Source of the DNA: Hyaloperonospora brassicae
Lineage: Eukaryota > Oomycota > Peronosporomycetes > Peronosporales > Peronosporaceae
Reading direction: 5' to 3'
Length of the DNA stretch: 64,000 bases
Assembly: GCA_947650285.1 (NCBI GenBank)
Contig: CANTFL010001486.1
Span: 248,001-312,000, forward strand
The translations under genes and the position numbers were made by a program. Shown one piece after another: positions 31,106 through 44,105 of this stretch (positions are counted from its first letter, which is position 1; every line of letters begins with the position of its first letter). Under the pieces are notes generated by a model, which ran no database searches, was not told where the DNA came from, and worked only from the letters and a program-made list of their open reading frames with translations.

Positions 31106-32414
31106 TATGACTTCTCGTACATCATCGAGGTTGAATGGTCAACTTCAAGACCTGTCACAGGTAAGGTCCGACCTCACCTGATTGTCTATTATTCCAATGA
31201 CTTGATAGGTGGGACGCTGAGAGACGGATGTCGCGTGGGACGATCAGGATGTCAAGTGAATAAGGCGGGGAGAGACAAAAGATATGTGGGATCAGCACAC
31301 GGTGACACACGGACTGGACGTGTGCCATCTGCAACTCGACCAGGCCAAGTTGCAGTGCAGATGGAAGACATGTAGGGTAGTGCAAACAAACAAAGTAAAC
31401 ACTTGATATATTTCGCTTTTACTTTCTATTTCCTTTTCACAAGTGCAACTGCAACACTTACGTCGACTAAAAAAGACTACTTTATGGGCTTAGTAGCACT
31501 AGGCTTCGTGCAGACTCTTATCTCGAGACGACTAGGTTCGGCGGTGTCAGTACAGGTTATGGTGTTACGGGGTTACACGTCGGTTGGTAACCGACACAAC
31601 ATGTGTGTTATACACCAGGAATGAGATCCCATTAAAACGATGCTAGAACACCGTATCAGATTTGGGGCTGACTTGTGCTAGCCACCAAATACGAGATCGT
31701 TTAAAGAGGTGATAATTAGAACATTAGTAACCAGCTTACGTATGTTTAGTCTGAGGTGTTCTTTTAGATCAAATAAAAAAATTCAGTTCCTCGTTTTATC
31801 CCCATACTACACGAAATTTCCTAAGGCGTATTGGAATCTTTAAGAGTCTAGCAAACACTTCGTCAAGGTAGCTACTCGTGAACACTCTGTGCTGTGATTC
31901 TTTGAATCGTTTGGTCCCCTGAAATATGGACCGTAAGCTCTTTGAGCTTGTACTCTCTGAGCCGAGTTCTTCGGCCTAAGTCGCTCGTTGAGCGTCAAAG
32001 TCATCTTCTAATTAAAGGAGGTGTGCAACTACAAACTATGTGAAGTGTTGATCGGTGTACGAGGTCTCGAGACAATGGTGACATCATTTTCTAGACAAGT
32101 CGTAGCCTCTTTGACATTTATGTGGTCTAAAGAATCGTGAACTTGACGAGAATCTCCGCTGTCGATAGCAATACTCGCCAGTCTTTTCACCATTTGTTGT
32201 ATGTGTGAAATGATGTCCCCAGCTGGCTACATTTATGTCGTAAGATATAATGCTTGATTGTCGAAATAATCGCACTAAGTAAAGCTTGCGTGGAGGGTGT
32301 AGGGATCAAAGTTGCGAAAGCACCATCGCGCTGTATCCAATGATACAGAGAAGAGTAACCACTGGTCTTCGCTTGTCGAGGATCGTGCACGAACCCCCAG
32401 TATTCCGCAACATT
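31106..32414. other. AT-rich interval, nothing recognised
   Basis: About 1.3 kb of AT-rich sequence between the pogo element and a LINE remnant. Frames are short, and I see no motif I can name. Confidence 0.4.
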
Positions 32415-34560
32415 TTAGTGGCATCTGCATATCCGTAAGCCATGCTCGATACCCACATAACGCACGCGGCTTACTTCTGAATGTGGAGTTGGACAATGAC
32501 GGATTTTGCTCTGCCTGGAACTGAATTTCCTCGGAAACTCCCGTAAGAACAGTAGTCGGAGCACTCCAGATAAACTTTCGATAGGCAGCATGTGCAACGC
32601 AGGCGGGCCGTCAGAGCCAAGGATATTGAGATCCTGCATTTCAAAAGGATGCATTTTGTCAAACTTCCTGGCTGTCAGGGGGTCTGCTTGGTGATTAAAA
32701 ACATAAGGGTTGTCAGTCCATGATGGCGTGGGCCAAAATGCCTGCTCTTCAGGTGTCATAGCCGAAGAACGGCGTGGCAGTGGTCGGGTAGCCTCGCTAT
32801 CTATTTATCTGGCGTGTTCCAAATGATTTCTGTTGACGCCAAGCTCACGATTTCTTCCATGAACGGTCGCAACATACTAGAAGGATCCGGTAGTCTGGGA
32901 GTCAAGCAGCTATAAACTAGCTGCTGATGATTAGAATCGGTGATCGTCAAGATGAGGATCTCCTTTTATTCCGGTCGACGAGTGGTGACACTCCTACATG
33001 CCATCATCGATTCTTTATCGACACTAGCCTTCCATGCAGGATAATGGACATCTTCGCGTTATGTAAGCCAGATAATGAATGTTTGACGCGCATGGAATTG
33101 CAGGCGATCATACTTAGAGCAATACCGACATCCCCGGCTTGTTTAGGCGTTTGCAGAAGCGCCGATTTTACTTCGTGACGAGCATTGTCGGTACTGGTCG
33201 CGTAATTACACAAAATCTATTTCTGAAGATACCGTATCTGAATTTCCGCTTGTTAGGGGAGCGCAAAAACCACCACCGCAAATAAAATCGACGGGAGCAT
33301 ACTGACGTTGAGAATCAAAACCCGAAGCTCGACACTGATGACGGTATGAGCTGCCGTGGGTAGACGACGTTGGATACTGTGTTTACGCGCTGCACAGTTT
33401 ACTTCCGTGGGTCCGCCTTACTGTTCCAATCGGGTATCCCAAGCAACATGTAGTATCCCCATGCCGAAGCACCATAATACCCTCAAACTTTGTTTTGTGG
33501 ACTGCCAATTTGCAAAATATGAACTGACTATTTCGTGGTTGTACTTGTAAGCTCGACAGCAGGTTAAAGCGCTCCATATTCTTCAAGACGACAGGAATAT
33601 CCCGATGTTCCTGCAAAAAAAACGGTTGCATCATCGACGAACGCATCATTTTTTAACGGTGAACGGCACTGTGTGGCACCGAACTACCTGTGTCATCGAA
33701 ATATGCTTAAATGGTCAGCGCAAGTATCTTATCAACGATGATGAAGAGGAGAGAAGAAAGCGATCACCCTTAGCAAATCCCCGAAAGCATCATCTGCGGG
33801 AACGGTAGCTTCTCATTGACGATGAAGGCAGCAGTGGTACCCTTACGAAGCCCACGTACCATCATGAAGCTTGTGGATCATCGTAGCAGACTGAAGAGAG
33901 AATACAAACCGCGTGAGCGCCAAGAAAAAGTGGGGACAGCGATGTCATTCGCTTTGCAGGAGTCGAGAATATTCATTCACTGCGCATGGCCGAAGCCGCG
34001 GTCTTGGAAGCACTCGTATCCAGGATGGTCATCATCATCATGATAGTCTTTTGCATCTGAAGATCATGCACAAAGTCTTGCTGCGAGCCTCCGATCAAGT
34101 TAACCAAGAAGCGCTGCACCCGCGTGGCGATTACCTGAGCGAAGAACCTGTAAGAAGCTTGAAGCAAAGCAATTGGTCGGTAATCCCTCGCATCATCTAA
34201 GTCTCCTTGTTTGCGTAGTGAAATGATCAGGCCTTCCAGAAATTATTGAGGTGGGTGTCCACCTTCAAGGAGCTCGTTTCCGATCGCTACGAGCGCAGGC
34301 AATTGCACAGTTTAGGCTTCCATATGGAATTCATTATTGAGACCATCCGCTCCAGCTGATTTGTGTCGGATGAGCGAAGTGATGGTACCGAGGACCTCAT
34401 GTCAACAGATCTCGATTATCAAAAATATAGTATCCATCCTCGAAACACGTTGTGTATCTGGAATCTGGAAAAGACGTCGAACTCGGCTCCCAGTAGCGGA
34501 GGTGTCGTATATTATAGTGCTCTTCGAAAATGGTAGCCCAAAGGGCTAATAAATTGAAGG
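32415..34560 (-). mobile_element. Degraded LINE, reverse-transcriptase part
   Basis: Minus-strand fragments in the right order for a LINE reverse transcriptase: around 34,150-34,200 a GDLDDARDYRPI-like segment, at 33,973-34,167 FFAQVIATRVQRFLVNLIGGSQQ followed by DFVHDLQMQKT (the palm region), at 33,383-33,560 FEGIMVLRHGDTTCCLGYPIG (the conserved thumb segment with HGDTT-YLG), and at 33,004-33,213 LLQTPKQAGDVGI. Frames are broken many times. The endonuclease part that should precede it is not adjacent, but a matching remnant lies at 38,829-39,450. Confidence 0.72.
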
Positions 34561-34724
34561 GACAAGAAAACACCCCTCAGGAAAAGGGTGCCAAGGAGAA
34601 CGATGTCACGAAGGCAACGAGATTCTCGGAGGAGAAGACGCGGAGGAACAATCAAGGTATATCATGGATAGGGTAACGGTTAAATGTTATAGAAAGGAGT
34701 AGGCTACGGCACCGCAATTGTCGA

Positions 34725-34895
34725 CACATTCCTCCATTTTTCGACCGTGTTCCTTCATCGGCGAATCGCGGCCCTTCGGAAAGGCATCGACCCCACATTG
34801 GTGAACACGGTCCTTTATTGGTCTACTCTAGTCCCTCATTGGTTTACCGCGGCCCCTTGGGGTTCACCTCGGTCCTCATTGGTTAACCCCGGTAT
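34725..34895. repeat. Degenerate about 22-bp minisatellite with ATTGG cores
   Basis: Repeats of the form cATTGGTtnACCnCGGtCCt, about five to seven degenerate units. ATTGG (the reverse of a CCAAT box) occurs four times about 22-44 bp apart. No gene is near. Confidence 0.65.
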
Positions 34896-37800
34896 GTAGA
34901 GATCTGTCTACTCCTGACCAGTCAGATAAAAATGCGGGGCACAAGGCAAGAAAAGAGCAAAGGAGCTAAATGACAGGACTATATTGAATGCTACTGAACT
35001 TGCGATATATGTGGCACGTCTTCGTCTTTTTTGAAACTTGGACTTGATCTGCACTCCTGTTCCGGGGAAAGGATGGATTTTGCCTCCTCCTCCGTTGATG
35101 ACAGTAACGTATAAAGAACAAGTGCAAGTAGATATCCAGGAAGTATATGGCTTGAGGGTTTGTCGAGCATCAAGACCTTCAAATATCTGCTATTGCAAGC
35201 GGTCTCTCGACTCCGTGGTCAGGAAGCACGGTAAAGTCTAGGTGGATAATACCTTTAACACATAAAGGAAAAGTTCAGGAGCGACAATCTATCTGAAGAA
35301 TTTGGCTGTTGGTTTACTCTCGGCCATGTTGACGGAGTGGCCACCTAATGATTTAAAGAGTAAAGCATACATGCTATTGGCCCCACGTCTGACTATCGCC
35401 AGACTAGCATCGTTTACGTCTACACCCGAGTCTACCGAAGAGTGCGACCCGCCAGCCGTCAGAAACACAAGGTGAGTCCAGGTTCATTCGAGGCGTCGAT
35501 ATACCCCGCCGTAAGTCGGCAGTCCGTCACAGTGGGTAGTTTGAGGTCTCATCACACATGTTTTAAAAGAAGAAATTTAAAAAAAATGCCCATTTGATCA
35601 CGAAAATTTAAAAAAATGCAATAGATAATTATATAGTAAAAAACGCTCCAGATAACCACGAATATAGAAAGCCCACGTCCTAGTATACTCAAGTTGAAGT
35701 CGTAATGCAGCCACATTTCAAGTAAATCAATCGCAGCATATAGATACAAGTTCTGGTTCTGGTTCTGGTTATGATGGATCTCCACGCAATTTGTATAAGC
35801 ACGTTGCAACATACTTAAAACGCTCACTACATGCGCCGGCAATTCAGAGTGCAAGTTGCTTGATCCCCATCGTTATATTAAAATGTGTCATTAGTCTTAA
35901 CCGCAGATCGGTAGGAGCAGCAACACATGTAGAAACAAACGAACGAATGTAAAAAGACTGTGATGCAGTCGATCTCACAAAATTTCTTGTGTGAGGGTCG
36001 ATCTTCCACTTTCCCGGACTTGCCGACTCACGGAGGGGGGACTCCGATTCGTGCCTTGTTGTATAGCCTTGTGCTCACCTTGTGTACCCGTCGATTGAGC
36101 TGGCTTGAGCTCTCCATAATGGCCTTGGAAGATGTCAATCTCGCTGAGAGGTTGGGGTTGAGAGTTCGCTTCCGGTGCGGGAATCTTCAAACCACTAACA
36201 GGGGTTCTTTCGATCTTGATCTTGAATTACGGCGATCTCGATGTGGAGATGTCGCGATCTTGATCTTGGATCACACCGATCTCAATTTGTCTTCGGGATC
36301 GGGGTCTTTGCTGTGCGGAAATCTTCACTCAGCAAATAGTAGTCTTGCGTCGATCTTGCCTTGGTATCGGTCCGATCTGGTCTTGGGATCGGCCGATCTT
36401 GCTGGAAGTGCGCAGTGTAACAGATAGATTTCCTGTTTCTCCAAAATGAAACGTGCCAATCTGCCTTGTGGATCTTTTCGATCTTGCTCGGTTGTGTCTT
36501 ACACTCCTTATCCAGATCTTCTAACCACTTGAGACGTCTTGCGATCTTGTGTCCTTTTCCTTTACCATTGTTGCTGCTACCCTAGCAGTTTAGTTGAGTG
36601 TAAGTACTTGATCGATCCGGACCAGATCTTCCGGGATAGCTCTTTATGACCTTGGCCGACAATCCAAGATCTGTCTTCAATGTCCTCGAATCACGCGTGC
36701 CTTCAGCCGCCGGGGAAGCCAAAGAACTCTTGCCCGCAAAAGAAGGAGGGAATGCGCGTCGTGAGCAGAAGAAGTCGAGTTCAAGTCTGTTTATTTACCA
36801 ACCAAATTAAAAGCCAACCTATCTTTACGCCTATTCCCAACCGTCGATCGTTCTACAAACCAGTATTTCCTCAAGTCGGATCGTCCCCTTGAACACGTGC
36901 CGAAATTTCGTGACTTGTACTTCAACGATAGCACCAGTATTCCAGATGTCGTACTCAGAACACCAAAATAGTTCAAAGCTCAAATATAGTACCTGATACC
37001 CATTATAAGCGCTAAAACACCCAACGTGTGCCCCAACATGTCAAATGTGTCCAAAACCGTTTTGCGACGTCAATTTAACCAGCTTCCACTACCCATTATG
37101 GTATTAACTCCTGAGAAATCACTCAGGGACCTCTGTCGAGTGTATTTATCATGATACAGTAGTATCATCAGCGATTTATCCATAATCAATGGAGGACATG
37201 ACGGATCTGATGCCCAATTCGAGATCGTTGAGGATCGACACGGTACAATTCAGAAGTAGATGTTCTTCTGTTCATTGAAAGTGCTCCTATACCACCTGTC
37301 AGCGTTCATCTGGTCCACGAGACCCTCCACATTCATTACAATTGCTCCTTGGACTCCCACGAATATTCACACTTCCAGATCGGGCTATAACGAACCAAAA
37401 TCAGTACTTTCGTTGTGAGACCGGTAAAGAGTGTCACCAATCTGCAGGATGTTACACCTTCGACAAAGAGTCATATCGCACCACCTGGTCTCAGATGTAC
37501 CTTTACCAGAGTAATTCTGCCACAATATTCACGACCGCTGCCGATATCGGTCAATATGATGTCCAAAATGTTCGTGAATCAAAAAACCTTCGTGTGTAGA
37601 TTGGTGACCTAGTCTTCACCTGCTTCAACAAACACATTCTTGTCCTTGATCAATATTCAGGTGGTTTTCTTGACTCCATCCCTTCCTTTGTCCCAGATCA
37701 CATTGTGGAATTCATCTATCTCTGCGAATCGTCCCAGATTGGTCCATTGAAACTATCCCTTTCTACTCCTCGTCTTAAATCTTTCCATGTCCATCCTTCT

Positions 37801-38828
37801 GGTGACATTTGGATCGAATCGTTGATCCTTGTTGAGATCATCTGTCGTCTCATATAGGATCGATAGATCACTAAGGGTCATTTTCCGCCAGTAAGTGACG
37901 CCTTAACTGGGTGGTCACCGATCCACGTCCCAAAACTCCATTAGTGACTTTGCCACAAGACCTTGTTGGTCGGACGCAATTCGGCCGCCCGCCGGGGGCC
38001 TCCTCAGTGGATAAACGATCACAAAGTGAGCTACCTCGGTGATGCGGCCCCTGCCGCAGCCACACGTTTACCTATGCAAAAAAACTATAGAACTACCTCA
38101 CCTACAGACTAAATCAGCACTACCAAGCAGATTTTACCGTCGTATACTCAGTGCCCGGATACATCCGAAGTGTCAACTTTCAACACCACAATCGTCTATT
38201 TCTAGCTACACACTCACAATCTCGTCTGATGTCCGTCATTAAGCACCAGCATGCACGTGTTGCGGGCGTTCGTGCACGCGACCCCATTCAATTCAACGAC
38301 TGCATCTCACAGCAGAAACAGCAATAGCATCATCAACAGAGTAACAATACAGCATTTGCAGCACCTATAACAACGTCAGCAGCAGAAACAGCAGTTTGAG
38401 CAATAATGGATACTGAAACAACAGCAGCAATTCCAGCACCTATAACGAAAGCAGCATCAAAAACAGCAGTAGCAGCATCAACAATAGCAACTGAAACAAC
38501 AATACTAAAAGCAATAACATTTATATCAATAATATTAGCACCTATTGACCGTGTTAACGGCCGTGACCGATGATATAAAGAAGCGAACACGTCCCCATGT
38601 CTCGCGTCTGCGCCTAGAACTGGTGTCTGCAAGCGCTGCCCCACACCCCAGCGGCAGAATACTCTCCGCGGCTTCCCAAACACGGTGGGGTTGGTCACGG
38701 CCGTGAATAAAAAAGCGAAAAGGATTAAGGACGTGTGGTTTTATGTGTGTCACATGAACTTGGACTTACTAGGACGTATGGCATTTTTTATTTTCTTGAG
38801 TATCTGGGACATTTTTATATTTTTGTGA
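34896..38828. other. Gene-poor interval with GATCT-rich segment
   Basis: About 3.9 kb without a recognisable gene. It includes an AT-rich part (35,550-35,900) with a TTCTGG repeat (about 35,750-35,770), the GATCT cluster (listed separately) and a CAGCA/CAACA-rich tract (about 38,310-38,520) that may be the relic of a Gln-rich coding repeat. Frames are short and broken. Confidence 0.4.
36211..36680. repeat. Cluster of GATCT(TG) motifs
   Basis: GATCT occurs about fifteen times in 470 bp, where about one would be expected by chance, often as GATCTTG and twice as the double GATCTTGATCTTG. Spacing is irregular. It may be a worn-down satellite; no coding function is seen. Confidence 0.6.
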
Positions 38829-39450
38829 TTATCTGGGGCATTTTATAATGTTCGTGCTGAGATGGGGCATTTTTATTTTCTCTTTTTGAAAATCCACTCC
38901 ATCATATAAGTATTGCGGTGCTGAAAAGCGATCTATACGGCCAGCTGCTCTTGTCCCCAGTGCGTAAAAAATAGGGTCTAGATCGCCACTATCGCCTTCC
39001 ACAGATTCAACGAGAATAAGGGCACCCTGCAGAAGATTGTCGTCAAGTAGGGCCTGAAGCGCCTTGACCTCCGTACGCCCGTTCGATTTACCACCAAATC
39101 GATCCAGTGGCTGGATCTGCACACTGTTGAAGTACCCCGATAGTATCTTTGGGCGCTGCGTCCACGGCCTCACGGAAGGATGTATAGACGCGCTCTCTAT
39201 AGCCGTGGTCGCTTGGCGCATAGACGTTCACCAATCGGGAATCGCTCAGGTCGACAACGATGACCCGTTTCGACCAGCAGATCATGCTGTACGGCGAAGC
39301 CGAGGCAACCACGTTTGTATTCAGTAAAATCGCAAATTTAGCTGTCCAATCAGTGCTGATGCCTCTAAGACGATGCAGTTTGTCCAGGGCGCCGATGAGG
39401 CTGACCCCATAAGCGAGCCCATATAGATACGAGCTCACCGATTTCGTCAT
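38829..39450 (-). mobile_element. Degraded LINE, AP-endonuclease part
   Basis: Two overlapping minus-strand frames read as an AP-type endonuclease: WTAKFAILLNTNVVASAS, SDSRLVNVYAPSDHGYRERVY (the NVYAP motif), then after a frameshift SVQIQPLDRFGGKSNGRTE (the GDFN-type block, with Asp lost) and GTRAAGRIDRF(S)APQYLYD (the S-RIDR-Y segment). This is the part that comes first in LINE ORF2. It is in the same orientation as the reverse-transcriptase remnant at 32.4-34.6 kb. Confidence 0.7.
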
Positions 39451-42050
39451 GGCTGCTCACATGAGTCTCTTATATAATCCATGCATGTGGGTGCTCGTGG
39501 AATGGCGTTTCGCCACCAGACAACGAGCCACGTATTTCTTTACTTGTCATATAAACCCTGGTATTGTGACTTTCTATCCGTCTAGACCCATTAAATTTAT
39601 TGATACCATCCATCCCCGCTCCAAGCTGTGTGCGCTCTAGAAATCGACGTGGGCGTCAGATCTCCGTAGGCGTCCGATGTACCGAAGCACCGAGGCACCA
39701 TGCGTTGTGAGGAGCCCCAGTTGCTGGAACAGAGATGCACTCAGTAATAGTGATCTTCCTTTGCGGCCTCGTGCACACCTGCATCAGAATGGAAGCGCGC
39801 GATTAATATTCACATGGAGGTATCATCTAGACAGTATCAGCTGCGCGATACCGAGCCACAGGTTTCAGCGCAGCAAGATGCCGACCAATGCGGTGTGATA
39901 TACCGTACACCGTAAGATCCTCCTGATCAATCAGCACTTTCATATCGTGCTCGTTCAATCCTGCGCAAATGTGTTTGGTCAGCCGATGTTTAGCGATCAT
40001 ATCACACACTTTTAAAAATAGGATCTTCTCCGTAGGCGTTGTTCGCGGCCGCATCAAGTCATATCGGCTGTCGATAAGGGAAGGTAAATTAGACGGGTCC
40101 GACTATAAGAATTCAGCACTCCACGCATCTAACAACTGTTTCGTTGATGAATCGTTTGTTCTCATGTGGTATGCTTAGAACCATGCGTGTGGAAAGCCAC
40201 GGCGCCAGCACGCTGTCCAGCTTTCAATAACTTGATCTTCTAAGGTGCAAAGGAGCTCATTTGGATACGAGAAGCTCTGGAGCATGGACAGGAGCCGCCG
40301 TGGCTCGCGCTGCGTCACTGTTTTCCTATCGTCGTTGCTACTATGGACTAAAGGAAACGCAGCCAAAGACGACGCCGGTGAAGCCTCGCCATGGGAGAAT
40401 CTCAGTTGTGGCTAAGACGCGCGAACGGTTGCAGGATCCTTCGACATGGGTTGTTGATCATATTCCTATATAATCGCCTCTTATCGTTCTCAAGTATGTT
40501 CAATCGGGTGCGCACAAGCTGGATTATTTTTCTCCTTCGGTTGGAGTTGTTGAATGCACCCTTTTATAGAGCGGGGATGATCATAAGTGCCGCGAGGTGT
40601 GAGGAATAACGCAAGCAAATTTTCCGTGGTGCTGGCTTCGTTGCACTGGAATAGAGAGGCTGACAAGCGGTCCTCCTTGTAAAGCTGAATCTGCCTCGGC
40701 GGTGAATTTAAGCTAAACACTGTTGGCAGCAGGAATGCCAAACGAACAACAGCTCAAAATATTCGATCGCAACGTATTTCTCTGCTTCAGTTGCAAGTGT
40801 AGTATCTACATAATCGATCGTGATTCCCGAATATTTGCTATCAAGCTCAAATCACATCCAGTCTCAGACTCTTGTCAGGGCTCTTACATTTGGCGAGAAC
40901 CTTCCCTTGCGAGAGCCAAAGTTGGTGGGGTCTGCCCCGGACATACCATTCGCGCGATCGAAGGTTGCACGGGAGAAGACGCGGCAAGATTTTAGGTCGA
41001 GGGCGTCCATGCGCTACGCGTCACTGCTCTGGTATAGGCACAAGTTTGATCAAGGGGCCACACAAGCGGTCATGCTGGAAAGGTATACGGTCGACGGCGT
41101 ACCCCGCGCCATGCGTCACTACTCCGTTCTACGCACAAGTCTGATCAAGGGGCCGCAAAAACGATGATGAGGGAAAGGCATAGTGCAGCGGATGTACTCA
41201 CGCTGCGATCCCCTTGGACGAACGAACTCGAACCCCCCCCAACGGGGACATCAAGCACTAAACGGACATTCATACGGATAAGGAGGCGACATACCGAGCT
41301 TCCACAGATAGTCGCGCACCATTACGGTGCGCATCTGTTGGTATCTTTGCGTAGCCAACAACCTTTCCGACGGATACATAGACATCCAGGGGAAGAGCAT
41401 TTTTTGGCCATTACCTACAGCTAATTGACTGTAATGAACCTCACTTCATAACGAAATACCTATTCGAGCTCTGTCTTTAGTCTCTTGATCATATATCAAC
41501 ACTATCAGTGGTATTATTTACAGGAACAACGCATAATGCCTCTTGCATTCTTCCGTCCGGCCACTTAGTGCTTCGCGAAGTACTCGGCGCTGGGCACTTG
41601 TCCGGTAGATTGAAACGACACTTCGACTGGTACATTCGTCTATATTGCGTTTAAAAATCATAGCGTTGTATGTTGTTGAATCCTGACAGAAACGCATGGT
41701 AGTAAGTTTACAGTTCACTAACGGTACTGAAATACCTCATGGTAATGGACGAACGGCTAAACAGTAAGGACTGTACCAAGTACGTAAGCAAGGGTCTGGC
41801 ACCTGTCAGATTCGACGTTTATCATTGCGAAGTCAGGCTGTATACATTCAGCCGTATGTTACAAAATCAAAGGCTGCATTCTTATTTTTCGGTAAATCAC
41901 CGAAGGCTTATTATCTTGTAGTTTTGAGAACTTGGGAATTTAAACCATTCTTTGCAAAAAAATCGTTTTTACACCAAAGTTTTAAAAAAGGAGATTTTAT
42001 ACCAATTAAAATTAGAAGTGTCTAAGCAATGCCAAAACGAATACTTTACA
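39451..42050. other. Gene-poor interval
   Basis: No gene recognised in about 2.6 kb. It contains a tandem duplication of about 95 bp at about 41,008-41,200 (each copy carries CAAGT-TGATCAAGGGGCC). Minus-strand frames at 40,175-40,741 are unassigned and may be transposon relics. Confidence 0.4.
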
Positions 42051-42116
42051 AACGAAACTGAAATATAGAAGAATATTCCGAAAAGTATGAAGTTCGTGTG
42101 GCAATATGATAAATAT

Positions 42117-44105
42117 TTTTTAAGAAGTTTAAAGCTAATGTAAAAACGAAAAATATATTGGCATATCAAAACGAAGAAATTTGCTCTTACAAGTACGCTT
42201 GTTGTGGCCGTAATTACCGCATGTAGTGCACTTCTTAGTGCGTTTTTTTCTTCTTTAAAGATTCTGTGGCAGCTAAGACCCGATTCGTTTAGACGTCTTT
42301 GGGCGACCACGCTTCTTCGGTGCCATGAGTGAGTAATGCTTTTCTAAATGCGTTAGTTCATCCCATCTCACGCATGGACTAGTCATTAACAAGGGGTCGT
42401 AAGCACGCTGTTATATCTACTTGGTTCACGACGCTTTGCAGAATGTATTGAGTATCGAAAGCTTATTGATGGATATAAGGTCGTATAGAGATGAGAACAT
42501 GTCTCTTTCATGTCGCCAAAGTAGCCACAGAAACACAAATTTCTAGATTTGTTGAAATCGACAGAATACTCGACAGGCAGCTTTCCATCTCTTCTCACCT
42601 TGACCACAAAGAATGACATTCAACTCGGGATGATTTCGATCTTGCCAGCGACAGAGACAAAAGCACTTGCGCTCGACTTCCATGGCTGTAAAAGCCGTGG
42701 GTCATCCCCACAAAGCCGAATTGGCGACGAACTCAACCCACTTGATCTCTATGTACTATTCCACCTTCATATGACAGTTCAAAAGTGAATTCTATTTATC
42801 TTCAAGCTTCTTTCTAGCTTCAAACAATACTTTATTCACAGACTTCACGATTTTGCTTATGTTGTCCCAAATTGCGGACGTATACTATGCGCGGCAGACC
42901 ATTGGAGCCTGTCGGCATCGAGTAGCCATTGCAGCGCCGTTGCATTATTTTCCTTCAGCTCACATGCTCGCCATTTGAATGACGCAACCGTTAAGGACTT
43001 GGCCAGTATTCACTCTTGGCCCTTCAGTGTCGCGTTGCGAAACTTGGCGTTGAATTTCTCGAGCATTTGCCGAACACCAAAAACGTGAGGGATGTCGCCG
43101 CCTTTCATTTGCATTGCCCGAATAAGAGCCTAGTTACAGATGGCGATAGTAAATGATGATTTTTGATAAAGCGTAGAAGTAAATTGAGTAGCCATGACCA
43201 ATTGTATTTTGTCTTGCCTGACACCCAAGCTATCACCACAATCGAATCTTATTGTTGCTGCTCTTGAGGCAAGCTACAAGAGAGAAGGGCCCCACCATAT
43301 TTATGCTTCGTAAATGTGTCATCGAGATTGATACCGCTATCTGAAAACTTGCGAAGCGCATAAAGGCAGGGCTTGTATACGATAACGACCCTACAAATTT
43401 GTCCTCACGCAACTGGTTATTTGTCTTGTGTACACGATTATTCATTTCGAATACGTATGACATGATGAACTGATGCTGTGTGCGATCTTCATCGAAGAGT
43501 TGCGGTGCGAGTCGGATGCACACGTCGACACAAGTCTGGTACGTCACTCGACGTCAATCAGCTGTCAGATTCTTCTTCAGCTCAGCTGGACTGGCGTCAC
43601 GATCTATATCAACGACGAATTGGAGAGGTGATTCAAGCTTAGCAACGTATGATGACTTGTATCTACGACTCGCTTCGTAAGAATCCAAATTAACTCTCGT
43701 AGCGTCGCATGTGTGAGGCTCAAACGTATGAGGCGGCACAAATTCCTTGCTTTACGCAAAACAACTGTGAAGCTTCATTCTAGATCGACGCATAACGCCT
43801 TGTAGCGTCTATATTCACTCGATGTGACACGAGCGCCCGCCCAACTTCCTCGTTGTACAGAATTACCGCATTCTATATGCCGTCGCGACTGGCGTATTAA
43901 CGTGAGCACAAATATGCGGTCTGCCTAACATCCTGGCGAACAACCGTCATTTGCTTCTTGTGTCTTACCAAGGTATGCGTCGTTGCCGGCAGTTGTCAAA
44001 GTTGCCAGACGGGAATATTAAAACGATGAGGCACTTAAGAATGTGTAACCTTCAAACGTTTTGGTATATTTTCGTGTTTTACATAAACATCAATCTTCTT
44101 AAGTA
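42117..44105 (-). mobile_element. Mutator-like element 1 (degraded, with flanking inverted repeats)
   Basis: An imperfect inverted repeat of about 55-60 bp (42,117-42,178 and 44,052-44,105; both contain TTAAGAAG and, further in, ATGTAAAA-CGAAAATAT) flanks a minus-strand transposase pseudogene of the Mutator-like (MULE) type. The outer limits are uncertain because both ends lie in AT-rich sequence. Element 2 starts about 115 bp further on. Confidence 0.6.
42189..43739 (-). pseudogene. MULE transposase remnant 1
   Basis: Minus-strand fragments in order: an N-terminal part (ASRRYKSSYVAKLESP), a conserved block (QHQFIMSYVFEMNNRVH), the DDE core around 43,310-43,350 reading INLDDTFTKHKYGGALL with the first catalytic Asp, an FNAKFRNATLKGQEW helix-rich part, the SWIM zinc finger CFCGYFGDMKETCSH (about 42,500), and a C-terminal CCHC knuckle CTTCGNYGHNKRTC at 42,189-42,230. 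Frameshifts and in-frame stops separate these parts, so it is dead. The domain order is that of oomycete MULE transposases. Confidence 0.8.
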
